DNA of 40,124 nucleotides from Nonomuraea rhizosphaerae (GTDB lineage Bacteria; Actinomycetota; Actinomycetes; Streptosporangiales; Streptosporangiaceae), in contig NZ_JAHKRL010000166.1 in the NCBI RefSeq assembly GCF_019396405.1, forward strand, positions 1-40,124. Reading direction: 5' to 3'. Below are positions 23,522-31,309 of the stretch, one piece after another (position 1 is the stretch's first letter; each line of letters starts with the position of its first letter). The notes under the pieces were generated by a model. It was not told the DNA's origin, ran no database searches, and worked only from the letters and a program-made list of their open reading frames with translations. Position numbers and translations under genes: made by a program.

Positions 23522-24187
23522 TTAACTTTCCATGGGGATCCGGTAGAGCAACTCTGGACGGCCCACCCCGCCGTACTGCGGCATGCGCACCGCGACCCCC
23601 AGCTCCACCAGGTGTTCCAGGTAGCGGCGGGCCGTCACCCTCGACACCCCGGCGGCGGTGCCGGCGGCCTGCGCCGACATCCCCTCCGGGCTGGCCCGCA
23701 GCTCGGCGGCGATCGTGTCCAGGGTGTCGCGGGCCAGGCCTTTGGGCAGCTCGGAGCGGCCGCGCAGGGTGCCGAGCACCCGGTCCACGTCGCCCTGCCC
23801 AACGATCTCCCCGGCCTCCTCCCTGAACCGGGCGTAGCGGGTCAGCTTCTCGTTGAGTGTCGCGAAGGTGAACGGCTTGAGAAGGTACTGGGAGATGCCC
23901 AGCGACACCGCCGACCTGACCATCTCCAGGTCCCGCGCCGAGGTCACCGCGATCACGTCGCACAGCAGCCCGCCGGCCCGTACGGCCCGGCAGACCTCCA
24001 GCCCGTGCATGTCCGGCAGGTACAGGTCGAGCAGGATCAGGTCGACCCGCCGCCGGCGCAGGAACCGCAGCGCCTCCCCGCCCGAGCGGACCACGCCCGC
24101 CACCTCGAAGCCCGGCACCCGGCCGACGTAGAGGCGGTTGGCCTCGGCGGTGATCTCCTCGTCCTCCACCACCAGCACCGAGATCAT
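23522..24187 (-). CDS. Response regulator, DcuR/CitB-like
   Basis: 221 residues. The receiver domain is at residues 1-~120, with acidic pocket E8-D9-E10, phospho-acceptor D54 (ILLDLYLPD), T82/S83 and K104 (YLLKPF). A C-terminal winged or multi-helix DNA-binding domain (~150-221) contains SAQAAGTAAGVSRVTARRYLEHL, a helix-turn-helix typical of the CitB/DcuR/MalR group. The ATG overlaps the kinase stop (ATGA). With the divergent dicarboxylate symporter next to the kinase, the likely role is activating C4-dicarboxylate uptake. The palindrome at 25725-25742 is a candidate binding site. Confidence 0.92.
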   Translation of the reverse strand: MISVLVVEDEEITAEANRLYVGRVPGFEVAGVVRSGGEALRFLRRRRVDLILLDLYLPDMHGLEVCRAVRAGGLLCDVIAVTSARDLEMVRSAVSLGISQYLLKPFTFATLNEKLTRYARFREEAGEIVGQGDVDRVLGTLRGRSELPKGLARDTLDTIAAELRASPEGMSAQAAGTAAGVSRVTARRYLEHLVELGVAVRMPQYGGVGRPELLYRIPMES

Positions 24188-25692
24188 CGGACCTGCTCCC
24201 GCACCGGCAGCCGCACGGTGAACACCGACCCGTCGACCTCGATCGTGCCGCCGCACCTGCGCACCGCCTGCCCGACCAGCGCCAGGCCGAGCCCGTGCCC
24301 GTCGCCCTTGGTCGTCCAGCCCCTCCTGAACGCGTCCGGCGCGGTCAGCCCGGGGCCGTCGTCGGCGACCCTGACGAGGAAGCCGTCGCCACCGGCCCGC
24401 AGCAGCACCTCCACCCGCGTGGCCGCCTCGATCGCGTTGTCGATCAGGTTGCCGACGATCGTCACCAGCTCCCTGGCGTCGAGCCCCAGCTCCTCCAGCT
24501 CGCTGTCCAGCTCACTGTCCTCGTGCACGACCAGCTCGCCGCCGCGTTCGGCCGCCTCGGCGCTCTTGCCCAGCAGCAGCGCCGCCAGCACCGGCTCGCG
24601 CACCGCGCCCACCACCCGGTCGGTCAGCTCCTGCGCCGCCCGCAGCTCGGCTGTCCCGAACGCCACCGCCTGCTCCGTGCGGCCCAGCTCCACCAGCGTG
24701 ATCACCGTGTGCAGCCGGTTGGCCGACTCGTGCGCCGCCGACCGCAGCGACTCGGCGAACCCGCGCTCGGCGTCGAGCTGCCCGGCCAGCGCCTGCAGCT
24801 CGGTGTGGTCGCGCACGGTCACGACCGTGCCCAGCTCGCCGGCGGCGCCGTTGACGGCCAGGACGCGGTCGCCGACCAGGTGCACCCGCTCCTCCTGGCC
24901 CGCGCCGAGCACCTCCGACAGGCCCAGCTCCTCCAGGCGCCTGCCCTCGGCGTCCGCGGGCAGGTCCAGGAGCCGCCGCGCCGCGTCGTTGCACAGGGTG
25001 AGCGTGCCGTCCCGGCCGACCAGCAGCAGCCCCTCCCGTACGGCGTGCAGCACCGCGTCGTGGTGCCCGTGGATGCGGGCCAGCTCGACCGGCCCCAGCC
25101 CGAGGGTCTGCCGGCGCAGCCGGGCCGTCACCAGCCACGTGCCCGCCGCGGCCAGCGCGAGGCCGAGCAGCGCGATCAGGCCGATCAGGACGAGCGAGCC
25201 GCGCAGGCTGGCGCTCACCTTCTCGATCTTGATGCCCGCGCTGACCAGCGCCCGCACCTCGCCGTCCACGACGATGGGGGCGACGGCGCGGACCGACGGG
25301 CCGAGCGTGCCCGTGTACGTCTCGGTGAAGGTCTCGCCGTGCAGCGCCGGCCCGGTGTGGCCGAGGAAGCGCTTGCCGATCTCCGCCGGGTTCGGGTGGG
25401 TGTAGCGGGTGCCGTCGGGTTTCATGATGGTGACGAAGTCCAGGCCGGCCTCGGCGCGCACCCGCTCGGCGAACGGCTGCAGCCGCCCGCTCGGCGACGG
25501 CTCCTCCAGCGCGGCCAGCACGTCCGGTGAGGCGGCGACCGTGACCGTCGCCGCCCTGGCCGAGGCCGCCGCCTCGGCCTTGACCAGCCATCCCGCGAAG
25601 GCGACGACCAGCGCGGTGGCGCCCGCCATCAGGACGGTCACCACCAGCAGTTGCAGGGCCAGCATCTGGCCCGCCAGGCTCCAGCGGCGCAT
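24184..25692 (-). CDS. Sensor histidine kinase, DcuS/CitA-like
   Basis: 502 residues. Transmembrane helix 1 (~12-36) precedes an extracytoplasmic single-Cache/PAS-like sensor (~40-160) carrying the family signature DFVTIMKPDGTRYTHPNPAEIGK. Helix 2 (~165-190) leads to a cytoplasmic PAS domain (~205-300). The phospho-accepting histidine is H321 in LRSAAHESANRLHT, the H-x3-N form of the CitA/DcuS family. The HATPase domain (~385-500) has NLIDNAIEA, DDGPG and GHGLGLALV. The ATG at 25692 has GAAGGG upstream. The presumed ligand is a C4-dicarboxylate or citrate-like acid, inferred from the family and the neighbouring symporter. Confidence 0.93.
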   Translation of the reverse strand: MRRWSLAGQMLALQLLVVTVLMAGATALVVAFAGWLVKAEAAASARAATVTVAASPDVLAALEEPSPSGRLQPFAERVRAEAGLDFVTIMKPDGTRYTHPNPAEIGKRFLGHTGPALHGETFTETYTGTLGPSVRAVAPIVVDGEVRALVSAGIKIEKVSASLRGSLVLIGLIALLGLALAAAGTWLVTARLRRQTLGLGPVELARIHGHHDAVLHAVREGLLLVGRDGTLTLCNDAARRLLDLPADAEGRRLEELGLSEVLGAGQEERVHLVGDRVLAVNGAAGELGTVVTVRDHTELQALAGQLDAERGFAESLRSAAHESANRLHTVITLVELGRTEQAVAFGTAELRAAQELTDRVVGAVREPVLAALLLGKSAEAAERGGELVVHEDSELDSELEELGLDARELVTIVGNLIDNAIEAATRVEVLLRAGGDGFLVRVADDGPGLTAPDAFRRGWTTKGDGHGLGLALVGQAVRRCGGTIEVDGSVFTVRLPVREQVR

Positions 25693-25724
25693 CGGAACCC
25701 TTCCGGTGAACGAAACTTACGCAA

Positions 25725-25742
25725 TGGTGACCTGCGTCACCA
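25725..25742. promoter_or_regulatory. Palindrome in the divergent promoter region, candidate response-regulator site
   Basis: TGGTGAC and GTCACCA, 7-bp perfect arms around a CTGC centre, placed between the divergent kinase and symporter genes (105-bp gap). The position suits a site bound by the adjacent DcuR-like regulator, or a core promoter element; there is no direct evidence for either. Confidence 0.55.
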
Positions 25743-25797
25743 CTGGGCAGATAGTCGCACGGTCAGCTGTTTCACACATAGCGACCGGAGACCCCCC

Positions 25798-27135
25798 ATG
25801 CGTGATCGCACCCGCTATCTCTACCTGGCCGTCATCGCGGCGGTGCTGCTAGGGATCATGGTCGGCTTCCTCTGGCCGGACGCCGGGCAGGCGCTGAAGC
25901 CCCTCGGCACCGGTTTCGTCAACCTGATCAGGATGATGATCAGCCCGATCATCTTCTGCACGATCGTGCTCGGCATCGGCTCGGTCACCAGGGCCGCCAA
26001 GGTCGGCAAGGTCGGCGGACTCACCATCGGCTACTTCCTGCTGATGTCCACGGTCGCCCTGATCATCGGGCTGGTGGTGGGCAACCTCATCGACCCCGGC
26101 TCCGGCCTGCAGCTCACCGACGCCGCCAAGAAGGCCGCCGAGGACGAGGCCGCCAAGGGCGCCGCCTCCGGGACCTCCGACTTCCTGCTCGGCATCATCC
26201 CGGCCACGCTGGTGTCGGCCTTCACCGAGGGGCAGACGCTCCAGACGCTGCTGGTCGCGCTGCTCGTCGGCTTCGCGCTGCAGGCCATGGGGCCCAAGGG
26301 GACGCCCGTCCTGACGGCCATCGAGCACATCCAGCGGCTGGTCTTCCGCATCCTGGGCATGGTCATGTGGGCCGCGCCCGTCGGCGCCTTCGGCGCCATC
26401 GCCGCGGTCGTCGGGGCCACCGGCGTCAAGGCGCTGCAGAGCCTGGCCATCATCATGGCCGCCTTCTACGTGACCTGCCTGCTGTTCGTCGGCCTCGTCC
26501 TCGGCCCGCTGCTGTGGGCCGTGGTCAGGATCGGGATCTGGCCGCTGTTCCGGTACCTGGGCCGCGAGTTCCTGCTGATCCTGTCCACGTCGTCGTCGGA
26601 GGTCGCGCTGCCGCGCCTGATCGCCAAGATGGAGCACATGGGGGTCAGCCGGACCGTCGCCGGCATCACCGTGCCGACCGGCTACTCCTTCAACCTCGAC
26701 GGCACCGCGATCTACCTGACCATGGCCACCCTGTTCATCGCCTCGGCCACCGGGGCGCCGCTGCAGTTCGGCGAGCAGATCGCGCTGCTGCTGTTCATGA
26801 TGGTCGCCTCCAAGGGCGCCGCGGGCGTCACCGGCGCGGGCCTGGCCACCCTGGCCGGCGGCCTGCAGTCGCACCGGCCCGAGCTGGTCGACGGCGTCGG
26901 CCTCATCGTCGGCATCGACCGCTTCATGTCCGAGGCGCGGGCGCTGACGAACTTCGCCGGCAACGCGGTCGGCACCCTGCTCGTGGCCACGTGGACGGGC
27001 GACCTCGACCGGGAGCGGGCCGCGCAGGTGCTGTCCGGGAACGCGCCGTTCGACGAGGCGACGCTGCTGGACGAGGAGGAGGACCGGCCCGAGCCGCCGG
27101 CCGAGGAGGAACGCCGCGAGATGTCCCCCGTGTGA
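25798..27135 (+). CDS. Dicarboxylate/amino acid:cation symporter (DAACS family, DctA-like)
   Basis: Secondary transporter taking up C4-dicarboxylates (or glutamate/aspartate) with protons or sodium. 445 residues with about eight helices and two re-entrant loops. Family motifs are MMISPIIFCTIVLGI, the serine-rich hairpin LSTSSSEVALPRL, the unwound helix region YSFNLDGTAIYLTMATLFIA, and NFAGNAVGT with the substrate-coordinating Asp/Asn in IDRFMSEARALTN. A charged Lys/Glu loop lies between helices 3 and 4, and the C-terminal tail is acidic. The ATG at 25798 has GGAG eight bases upstream. The gene faces away from the DcuS/DcuR-like pair, its probable regulator. DAACS proteins are not sugar carriers, so this is separate from the ceb and mal loci. 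Confidence 0.93.
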   Translation: MRDRTRYLYLAVIAAVLLGIMVGFLWPDAGQALKPLGTGFVNLIRMMISPIIFCTIVLGIGSVTRAAKVGKVGGLTIGYFLLMSTVALIIGLVVGNLIDPGSGLQLTDAAKKAAEDEAAKGAASGTSDFLLGIIPATLVSAFTEGQTLQTLLVALLVGFALQAMGPKGTPVLTAIEHIQRLVFRILGMVMWAAPVGAFGAIAAVVGATGVKALQSLAIIMAAFYVTCLLFVGLVLGPLLWAVVRIGIWPLFRYLGREFLLILSTSSSEVALPRLIAKMEHMGVSRTVAGITVPTGYSFNLDGTAIYLTMATLFIASATGAPLQFGEQIALLLFMMVASKGAAGVTGAGLATLAGGLQSHRPELVDGVGLIVGIDRFMSEARALTNFAGNAVGTLLVATWTGDLDRERAAQVLSGNAPFDEATLLDEEEDRPEPPAEEERREMSPV

Positions 27136-27146
27136 CCCGCGAGAGG

Positions 27147-27965
27147 TCAGGGCTTGCGGCCGATGCCCGCGTACCCCATCCTGGCCAGCTCCTTGTCGAT
27201 GAACCGCGCATCCTCGGGGTCGGCGAACGGCCAGCCGACCTCGGGGCCGAGCCCGTTGGCCAGCCCCGGCTCGACCAGCTCGAAGTCGCCGAAGAAGCGG
27301 CCGATCTCGATGCCCGGCCGCGGGCAGAACGGCAGGTTGGCCCGCTGGTAGAACGCGCTGACCCGGGCCAGCCGCTCCGGCTCCGCGTCGGTGCCGACGT
27401 GCGAGATCGCCAGGTAGCTGCCGGGCGCCAGCGCCTGCCGGTAGGCGGCCACGAACCGGTGCGGCTCGTCCTCGTCCGGGACCAGGTGCAGGAAGAACAT
27501 CATCAGCACCGCCACCGGCCGGTCGAGGTCCAGCACGGCCCGCACGTCGGGATGGCCGAGGACCTTCTCCGGCTCGCGGCCGTCGGCCAGCACCATCGCG
27601 ACCCGCCGCGGGTCGGCCAGCAGGGCGCGGCCGTGCGTGGCGACGACGGGGTCGTTGTCGACGTAGACGACCTGCGCCTCGGGCCGGAAGCGTTGCGCCA
27701 CCTCGTGGACGTTCTCCCGCGCGGGCAGGCCGGAGCCCAGGTCGAGGAACTGGGTGACGCCCTGCCGGCACAGGTACTCGACCACCCGGCCGATGAGCTT
27801 CCTGTTCTGCCGGGCGCCCTCCCTGACCTCGGGGAAGACCCCTTCCACCAGGGCGGCCAGGGCCCGGTCGGCCTTGAAGTTGTCCTTGCCGCCGAGGAAG
27901 TAGTCGTACATCCGCGCCGCGTTGGGCGTGTACGGGTTCACGCCTCGCGGCGCCGGCTCCGTCAT
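27147..27965 (-). CDS. SAM-dependent methyltransferase, SAV2177/DUF574-like
   Basis: 272 residues from ATG 27965 (MTEPAP); ATG 27974 is three codons earlier. The family hallmark NPYTPNAARMYDYFLGGKDNF lies near the N-terminus. The SAM-binding motif I is FLDLGSGLPARENVHE, followed by VVYVDNDPVV (acidic end of strand 2). The family is abundant in Streptomyces, Nonomuraea and relatives, and the substrate of most members is unknown. The gene converges with the symporter across an 11-bp gap in which the two stop codons form a small dyad. A Gly-Pro-rich segment (ANGLGPEVGWPFADPED) near the C-terminus is also typical. Confidence 0.92.
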   Translation of the reverse strand: MTEPAPRGVNPYTPNAARMYDYFLGGKDNFKADRALAALVEGVFPEVREGARQNRKLIGRVVEYLCRQGVTQFLDLGSGLPARENVHEVAQRFRPEAQVVYVDNDPVVATHGRALLADPRRVAMVLADGREPEKVLGHPDVRAVLDLDRPVAVLMMFFLHLVPDEDEPHRFVAAYRQALAPGSYLAISHVGTDAEPERLARVSAFYQRANLPFCPRPGIEIGRFFGDFELVEPGLANGLGPEVGWPFADPEDARFIDKELARMGYAGIGRKP

Positions 27966-28029
27966 GCGCCCCATGCTCGCAGAAGGAGGCGCGCCGTTCA
28001 CGGCGCGGGTCGTTTCCGGCGCGAGGCTC

Positions 28030-29415
28030 TCACAGGGCGGGCAGGCGCAGCACGAACCTGGCGCCGCCCGGGCAGTCCTCGGCGCGGATCTCGCCGCGGT
28101 GCGCCAGCGCGACGTCCCGCGCGATCGCCAGCCCGAGCCCGGTGCCGCCCGCGTCGCGGCTGCGGGCGGCGTCCAGGCGGGTGAAGCGCTCGAAGATGCG
28201 CTCGCGGTCCTGCGGCGCGATCTCGGCGCCGTCGTTCTCCACCGCCAGCACGGCCGTGCCCCCGTCACCGGCGCCCGCGTCACCGGCGCCCGGCTCCCTG
28301 GCGTCCGGCTCCCTGGTGACCGTGACGCGGACGGTGCGCTCCGCGTGGCGCTGGGCGTTGTCCAGCAGGTTCGTCAGGACCCTGGCGAGCTGCAGCCGTA
28401 CGCCCTCCACGACGACCCCCTCGGCCAGCCTCACGCGCACGGGCAGCTTGCCGCCGCGCACGGCCAGCTCGTCGCGGACCAGGCCGCCCAGGTCGACGGG
28501 TTCCTTGGCCATGTCCACGCGCGAGCCGATCCTGGCCAGCAGCAGCAGGTCGGTCATGATGGCCTCCAGGCGGTCGGTGTCGCGCAGGGCGCTGTCCACC
28601 AGCGCGCCGAGGTCGGTGTCGTCGGGGTAGAGCTGGGCGCTCTCCAGCTGGGCGCGCAGCCCGGCGATGGGTGTGCGCAGCTCGTGCGAGGCGTCGGAGG
28701 CGAACTGCCGCTGCTGGTGCGCCGAGCGTTCCAGACGGGCCAGCGTGCCGTTGACGGACCTGGCGAGCTGGGCGACCTCGTCGTCCCCGGGCGGCTGGGT
28801 GACCCGGCGGCTCAGGTCGCTGGCGTTGACCTCGTCCAGCTCGGCCCGCATCGCCCCGACCGGGCGCAGCGCCCGGCCCATGACCAGCCAGGTCGCCCAG
28901 GTGGCCAGCGCGATGAGGGCGGCGATCTGGACCAGCACCACCACGTCCAGGGTGTGCGTGGCCAGGATCCTGGGGGTGGCGCGCCCGGCGTAGACGACGC
29001 GCGCGCCGGCGTCCGGCGACGTGCGCACGGCCGTCAGGTGCAAGCACATGCCGGGCAGGCAGCTCGTGGTGCTGAGGACCCGGTGGTCCGGGGTGGGCCG
29101 GACGTCGCTCAGGGGCGGCAGCCTGCGGGCGCTGTCGCTGGCCGACTCCACGCGGCCGTCGGGGGCGACCACCTGGACCATGTCCACGGACGGGTTGGGC
29201 ACCACCGGCTCGGCGCCGCGGGACAGGTCGCCCGCGCGGGCCTGCGCCGCCACCCGCTCGGCGAGGTCGCGGGTGTCGTGCCACACGTTCGACTCGATCA
29301 CGGACCTGGTCAGCGCGACTCCGCCGATCCCCGCGGGGACCAGCACGGCGGTGGCGACGGCCGCTGCCACGAGCGTGACGCGGCCGCGAAGGGACCTCGC
29401 CCAAAGGCGTGACAC
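28030..29415 (-). CDS. HAMP-domain sensor histidine kinase, orphan
   Basis: 461 residues. Helix 1 (~14-36) and helix 2 (~156-178) bracket an extracytoplasmic sensor of ~120 residues with two cysteines (C119, C124). The HAMP domain is ~180-232, the HisKA dimerisation helix has H244 in SDASHELRTP, and the HATPase has NLLDNAQRHAE, a degenerate DxG replaced by ENDGAEI, and GGTGLGLAI. A Gly/Ala/Glu/Asp-rich insert (~383-402), encoded by short DNA repeats, interrupts the ATPase domain. Such kinases usually follow a response regulator, but none lies on either side, so the partner is elsewhere or lost. The start GTG 29415 has no proper ribosome site, and a promoter 16 bp upstream suggests a very short leader. 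Confidence 0.9.
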   Translation of the reverse strand: MSRLWARSLRGRVTLVAAAVATAVLVPAGIGGVALTRSVIESNVWHDTRDLAERVAAQARAGDLSRGAEPVVPNPSVDMVQVVAPDGRVESASDSARRLPPLSDVRPTPDHRVLSTTSCLPGMCLHLTAVRTSPDAGARVVYAGRATPRILATHTLDVVVLVQIAALIALATWATWLVMGRALRPVGAMRAELDEVNASDLSRRVTQPPGDDEVAQLARSVNGTLARLERSAHQQRQFASDASHELRTPIAGLRAQLESAQLYPDDTDLGALVDSALRDTDRLEAIMTDLLLLARIGSRVDMAKEPVDLGGLVRDELAVRGGKLPVRVRLAEGVVVEGVRLQLARVLTNLLDNAQRHAERTVRVTVTREPDAREPGAGDAGAGDGGTAVLAVENDGAEIAPQDRERIFERFTRLDAARSRDAGGTGLGLAIARDVALAHRGEIRAEDCPGGARFVLRLPAL

Positions 29416-29430
29416 TCCCTGAGGCTACTC

Positions 29431-29459
29431 ACCGTGATTGCCGGGATATGCCGCGTCAA
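29431..29459 (-). promoter_or_regulatory. Candidate promoter of the orphan histidine kinase
   Basis: Minus strand TTGACG (29459-29454), 17-base spacer, CACGGT (29436-29431). The predicted transcript would start around 29424, leaving only ~9 bases before the GTG. The same two-box pattern is seen ahead of cebE. Confidence 0.5.
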
Positions 29460-29520
29460 GGGAAAGTTTGCCCCATGGTCGGGACGCCCTCGCCCGCCGC
29501 CGCCCTCGCGCCGTCCTCAG

Positions 29521-29600
29521 GCTGGAGCCGCACCGTCAGGTCCGGAGCCGCACCGTCAGGTCCGGAGCCGCACCGTCAGGTCTGGAGCCACACCGTGGTG
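29521..29600. repeat. 20-bp tandem repeat copied from the 3' end of the alpha-glucosidase gene
   Basis: Four consecutive 20-bp units. 29541-29560 and 29561-29580 are identical (TCCGGAGCCGCACCGTCAGG), 29521-29540 differs by two bases, and 29581-29600 is the diverged copy inside the gene. Each of the three outer copies carries the TCA that is the gene's stop on the minus strand. The array therefore looks like tandem duplication of the gene's last codons. Confidence 0.9.
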
Positions 29601-31066
29601 TCCGGCGGGAGGGCGCCCTCGGCGGTGAGCGGGCCGCTGGACAGCACGACCTCGCCGGCCGGCAGCTCCACCGCCGTCTCGCCCGTGTTCAGCACGACGA
29701 CCAGGCCGGGGGAGCGTTCGATCGCCAGGACGTCCTTCGCCGAGTCCAGCCAGGTCAGCGTGCCGCCGCCGAGCGCGGGGTGCTCCTTGCGCAGGCGCAG
29801 CGCCCTGCGGTAGAGGTTCAGCGTCGAGCCGGGGTCGTTCTCCTGGGCCTCGGCCGACAGCAGCGCCCACGAGTCGGGGATCGGCAGCCACGGCTCGCGC
29901 CAGCCGTACCCGGGGGCGGAGGTCCACGGGATCGGGACACGGCAGCCGTCGCGGCTCTCGCCGCGGCGCTTGAACGCCGGGTCCTGGCGCAGCTCGTCCG
30001 GCAGGTCGAGCACCTCCGGCAGGCCCAGCTCCTCGCCGTTGTAGAGGTAGGCCGAGCCGGGCAGCGCCAGCATGAGCAGCGTGGCGGCGTTCGCCCTGGC
30101 CAGGCCGCCGTGGCGGGTGACGTGGCGGGGCTTGTCGTGGTTGGACAGCACCCAGGTGGTGGGCGCGCCGACCATCTCGGCCTCGGCCAGGGACTTCTCG
30201 ATGACCGCGCGGAAGGACTTGGCGTGGAAGTCGGCGACCATGAAGTCGAAGTTGAACGCCTGGTGCAGCTCGTCGGGGCCGACGTAGCGGGCCAGGCGCT
30301 CCGGCGTGGACACCCACGCCTCGGCCACGGCCATCCGGCCGCCCGGGTAGGAGTCGAGGATCGGCCGCCACTCGCGGTAGATGTCGTGCACGCCGTCCTG
30401 GTCGAAGTACGGGACGCTCTCCGTGCCGAGCATCTCGGCCTGGCGGCCGTCCTTCGGCCCGACGTCGGGCAGCCCGTCGGCCTTGATCATGCCGTGCGCC
30501 ACGTCCACCCGGAAGCCGTCCACCCCGCGATCCAGCCAGAACCGCAGGATGTCGCGGAACTCCGCCCGTACGTCCGGGTTGTCCCAGTTGAGGTCCGGCT
30601 GCTCGGGCGCGAACAGGTGCAGGTACCACTGCCCGTCGGCGACCTGGGTCCAGGCGGGGCCGCCGAAGACGGACTCCCAGTCGTTGGGGCGGTCGCGGAA
30701 GACGTACCGGTCGCGCAATCCCGCCTGGAACCAGGGGTGCCGGTCGGAGGAGTGGTTCGGCACGAGGTCCACGATCACCCTGATGCCCAGGGCGTGCGCG
30801 TCGGTGATCAGCCCGTCGAGGTCGGCCAGCGTGCCGAACATCGGGTCGACGTCGCGGTAGTCGGCCACGTCGTAGCCGCCGTCGGCCATCGGGGAGGTGT
30901 AGAAGGGGCTCAGCCAGATGGCGTCCACGCCCAGCTCGGACAGGTATCCGAGCCGCTGCCGCACCCCCGGCAGGTCACCCGTGCCGTCGCCGTTCGCGTC
31001 GGCGAAGCTGCGCGGGTAGACCTGGTACACGACCGCGTCCCGCCACCAGTCGTCGTTGCCGAGCAT
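29576..31066 (-). CDS. aglA: GH13 alpha-glucosidase (oligo-1,6-/alpha-1,4-glucosidase type)
   Basis: Cytoplasmic enzyme releasing glucose from maltose or short maltodextrins, 496 residues with no signal peptide. It opens WWRDAVVYQVYPRSFADANGDG, typical of the alpha-glucosidase branch. Catalytic residues are nucleophile D188 (GFRVDVAHG), acid/base E249 (MAVAEAWV) and the transition-state aspartate D311 (VLSNHDKPR). The conserved DLVPNHSSD region is at ~100-108. The ATG at 31066 has a purine site (GGGGGA) about seven bases upstream; a longer frame to 31132 would start inside the -35 element. It diverges from malE, sharing a 243-bp regulatory region. Its last 20 bp are duplicated downstream. Confidence 0.93.
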   Translation of the reverse strand: MLGNDDWWRDAVVYQVYPRSFADANGDGTGDLPGVRQRLGYLSELGVDAIWLSPFYTSPMADGGYDVADYRDVDPMFGTLADLDGLITDAHALGIRVIVDLVPNHSSDRHPWFQAGLRDRYVFRDRPNDWESVFGGPAWTQVADGQWYLHLFAPEQPDLNWDNPDVRAEFRDILRFWLDRGVDGFRVDVAHGMIKADGLPDVGPKDGRQAEMLGTESVPYFDQDGVHDIYREWRPILDSYPGGRMAVAEAWVSTPERLARYVGPDELHQAFNFDFMVADFHAKSFRAVIEKSLAEAEMVGAPTTWVLSNHDKPRHVTRHGGLARANAATLLMLALPGSAYLYNGEELGLPEVLDLPDELRQDPAFKRRGESRDGCRVPIPWTSAPGYGWREPWLPIPDSWALLSAEAQENDPGSTLNLYRRALRLRKEHPALGGGTLTWLDSAKDVLAIERSPGLVVVLNTGETAVELPAGEVVLSSGPLTAEGALPPDTTVWLQT

Positions 31067-31103
31067 GCTGTTTCCCCCCGGTCGGATGCGTGATGTCTGG
31101 TGC

Positions 31104-31153
31104 AGGATGACCCGCCGGCCGTTCATGGTCAAGTGTAAGTTGCGGAAAGTTGC
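31104..31153 (-). promoter_or_regulatory. Candidate aglA promoter with upstream direct repeat
   Basis: Minus strand TTGACC (31132-31127), 17 bases, CATCCT (31109-31104). Immediately upstream the heptamer AAGTTGC (GCAACTT on the minus strand) occurs twice with a 10-bp period (31137-31143, 31147-31153). One helical turn between copies suits a LacI-type repressor such as MalR; the assignment is inferred. Confidence 0.5.
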
Positions 31154-31230
31154 AGTCGGGGTCCCCTATCTCTGGATACTCAAGGTGGCGAGGTCAGGGG
31201 AAGCGCCGGGCGGATCTGGATCGGGTAACG

Positions 31231-31274
31231 CTCTTTCGCAAGTTCTTCCAATTCTTGCAAAGAGCGGCTAACGT
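31231..31274 (+). promoter_or_regulatory. malE promoter with overlapping inverted-repeat operator
   Basis: A long inverted repeat has arms CTCTTT-C-GCAAG (31231-31242) and CTTGCAAAGAG (31254-31264), differing by one extra base. It overlaps a candidate promoter TTCCAA (31246-31251), 17-bp spacer, TAACGT (31269-31274). Protein binding there would mask the -35. A MalR-like repressor is the likely binder, but no such gene lies in the window. Confidence 0.6.
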
Positions 31275-31309
31275 CCCGGAAACACAAGCCCGTGATCCCA
31301 GGAGGTCCC

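Noticed and set aside
21392-25405. A 1337-codon open frame on the plus strand
   Set aside because: It is antisense to the synthase fusion, response regulator and kinase, which all have clear motifs. The His/Arg/Ala-rich translation is the usual shadow of very GC-rich genes.
27131-27151. TGACC-GGTCA dyad between the convergent symporter and methyltransferase
   Set aside because: Only five base pairs, and it arises mainly because both genes end in TGA; too weak to call a terminator.
25849-27771. A 640-codon minus-strand frame opposite the symporter
   Set aside because: No recognisable domain, repetitive Gly/Asp/Arg content, and it covers the convincing symporter and methyltransferase genes.
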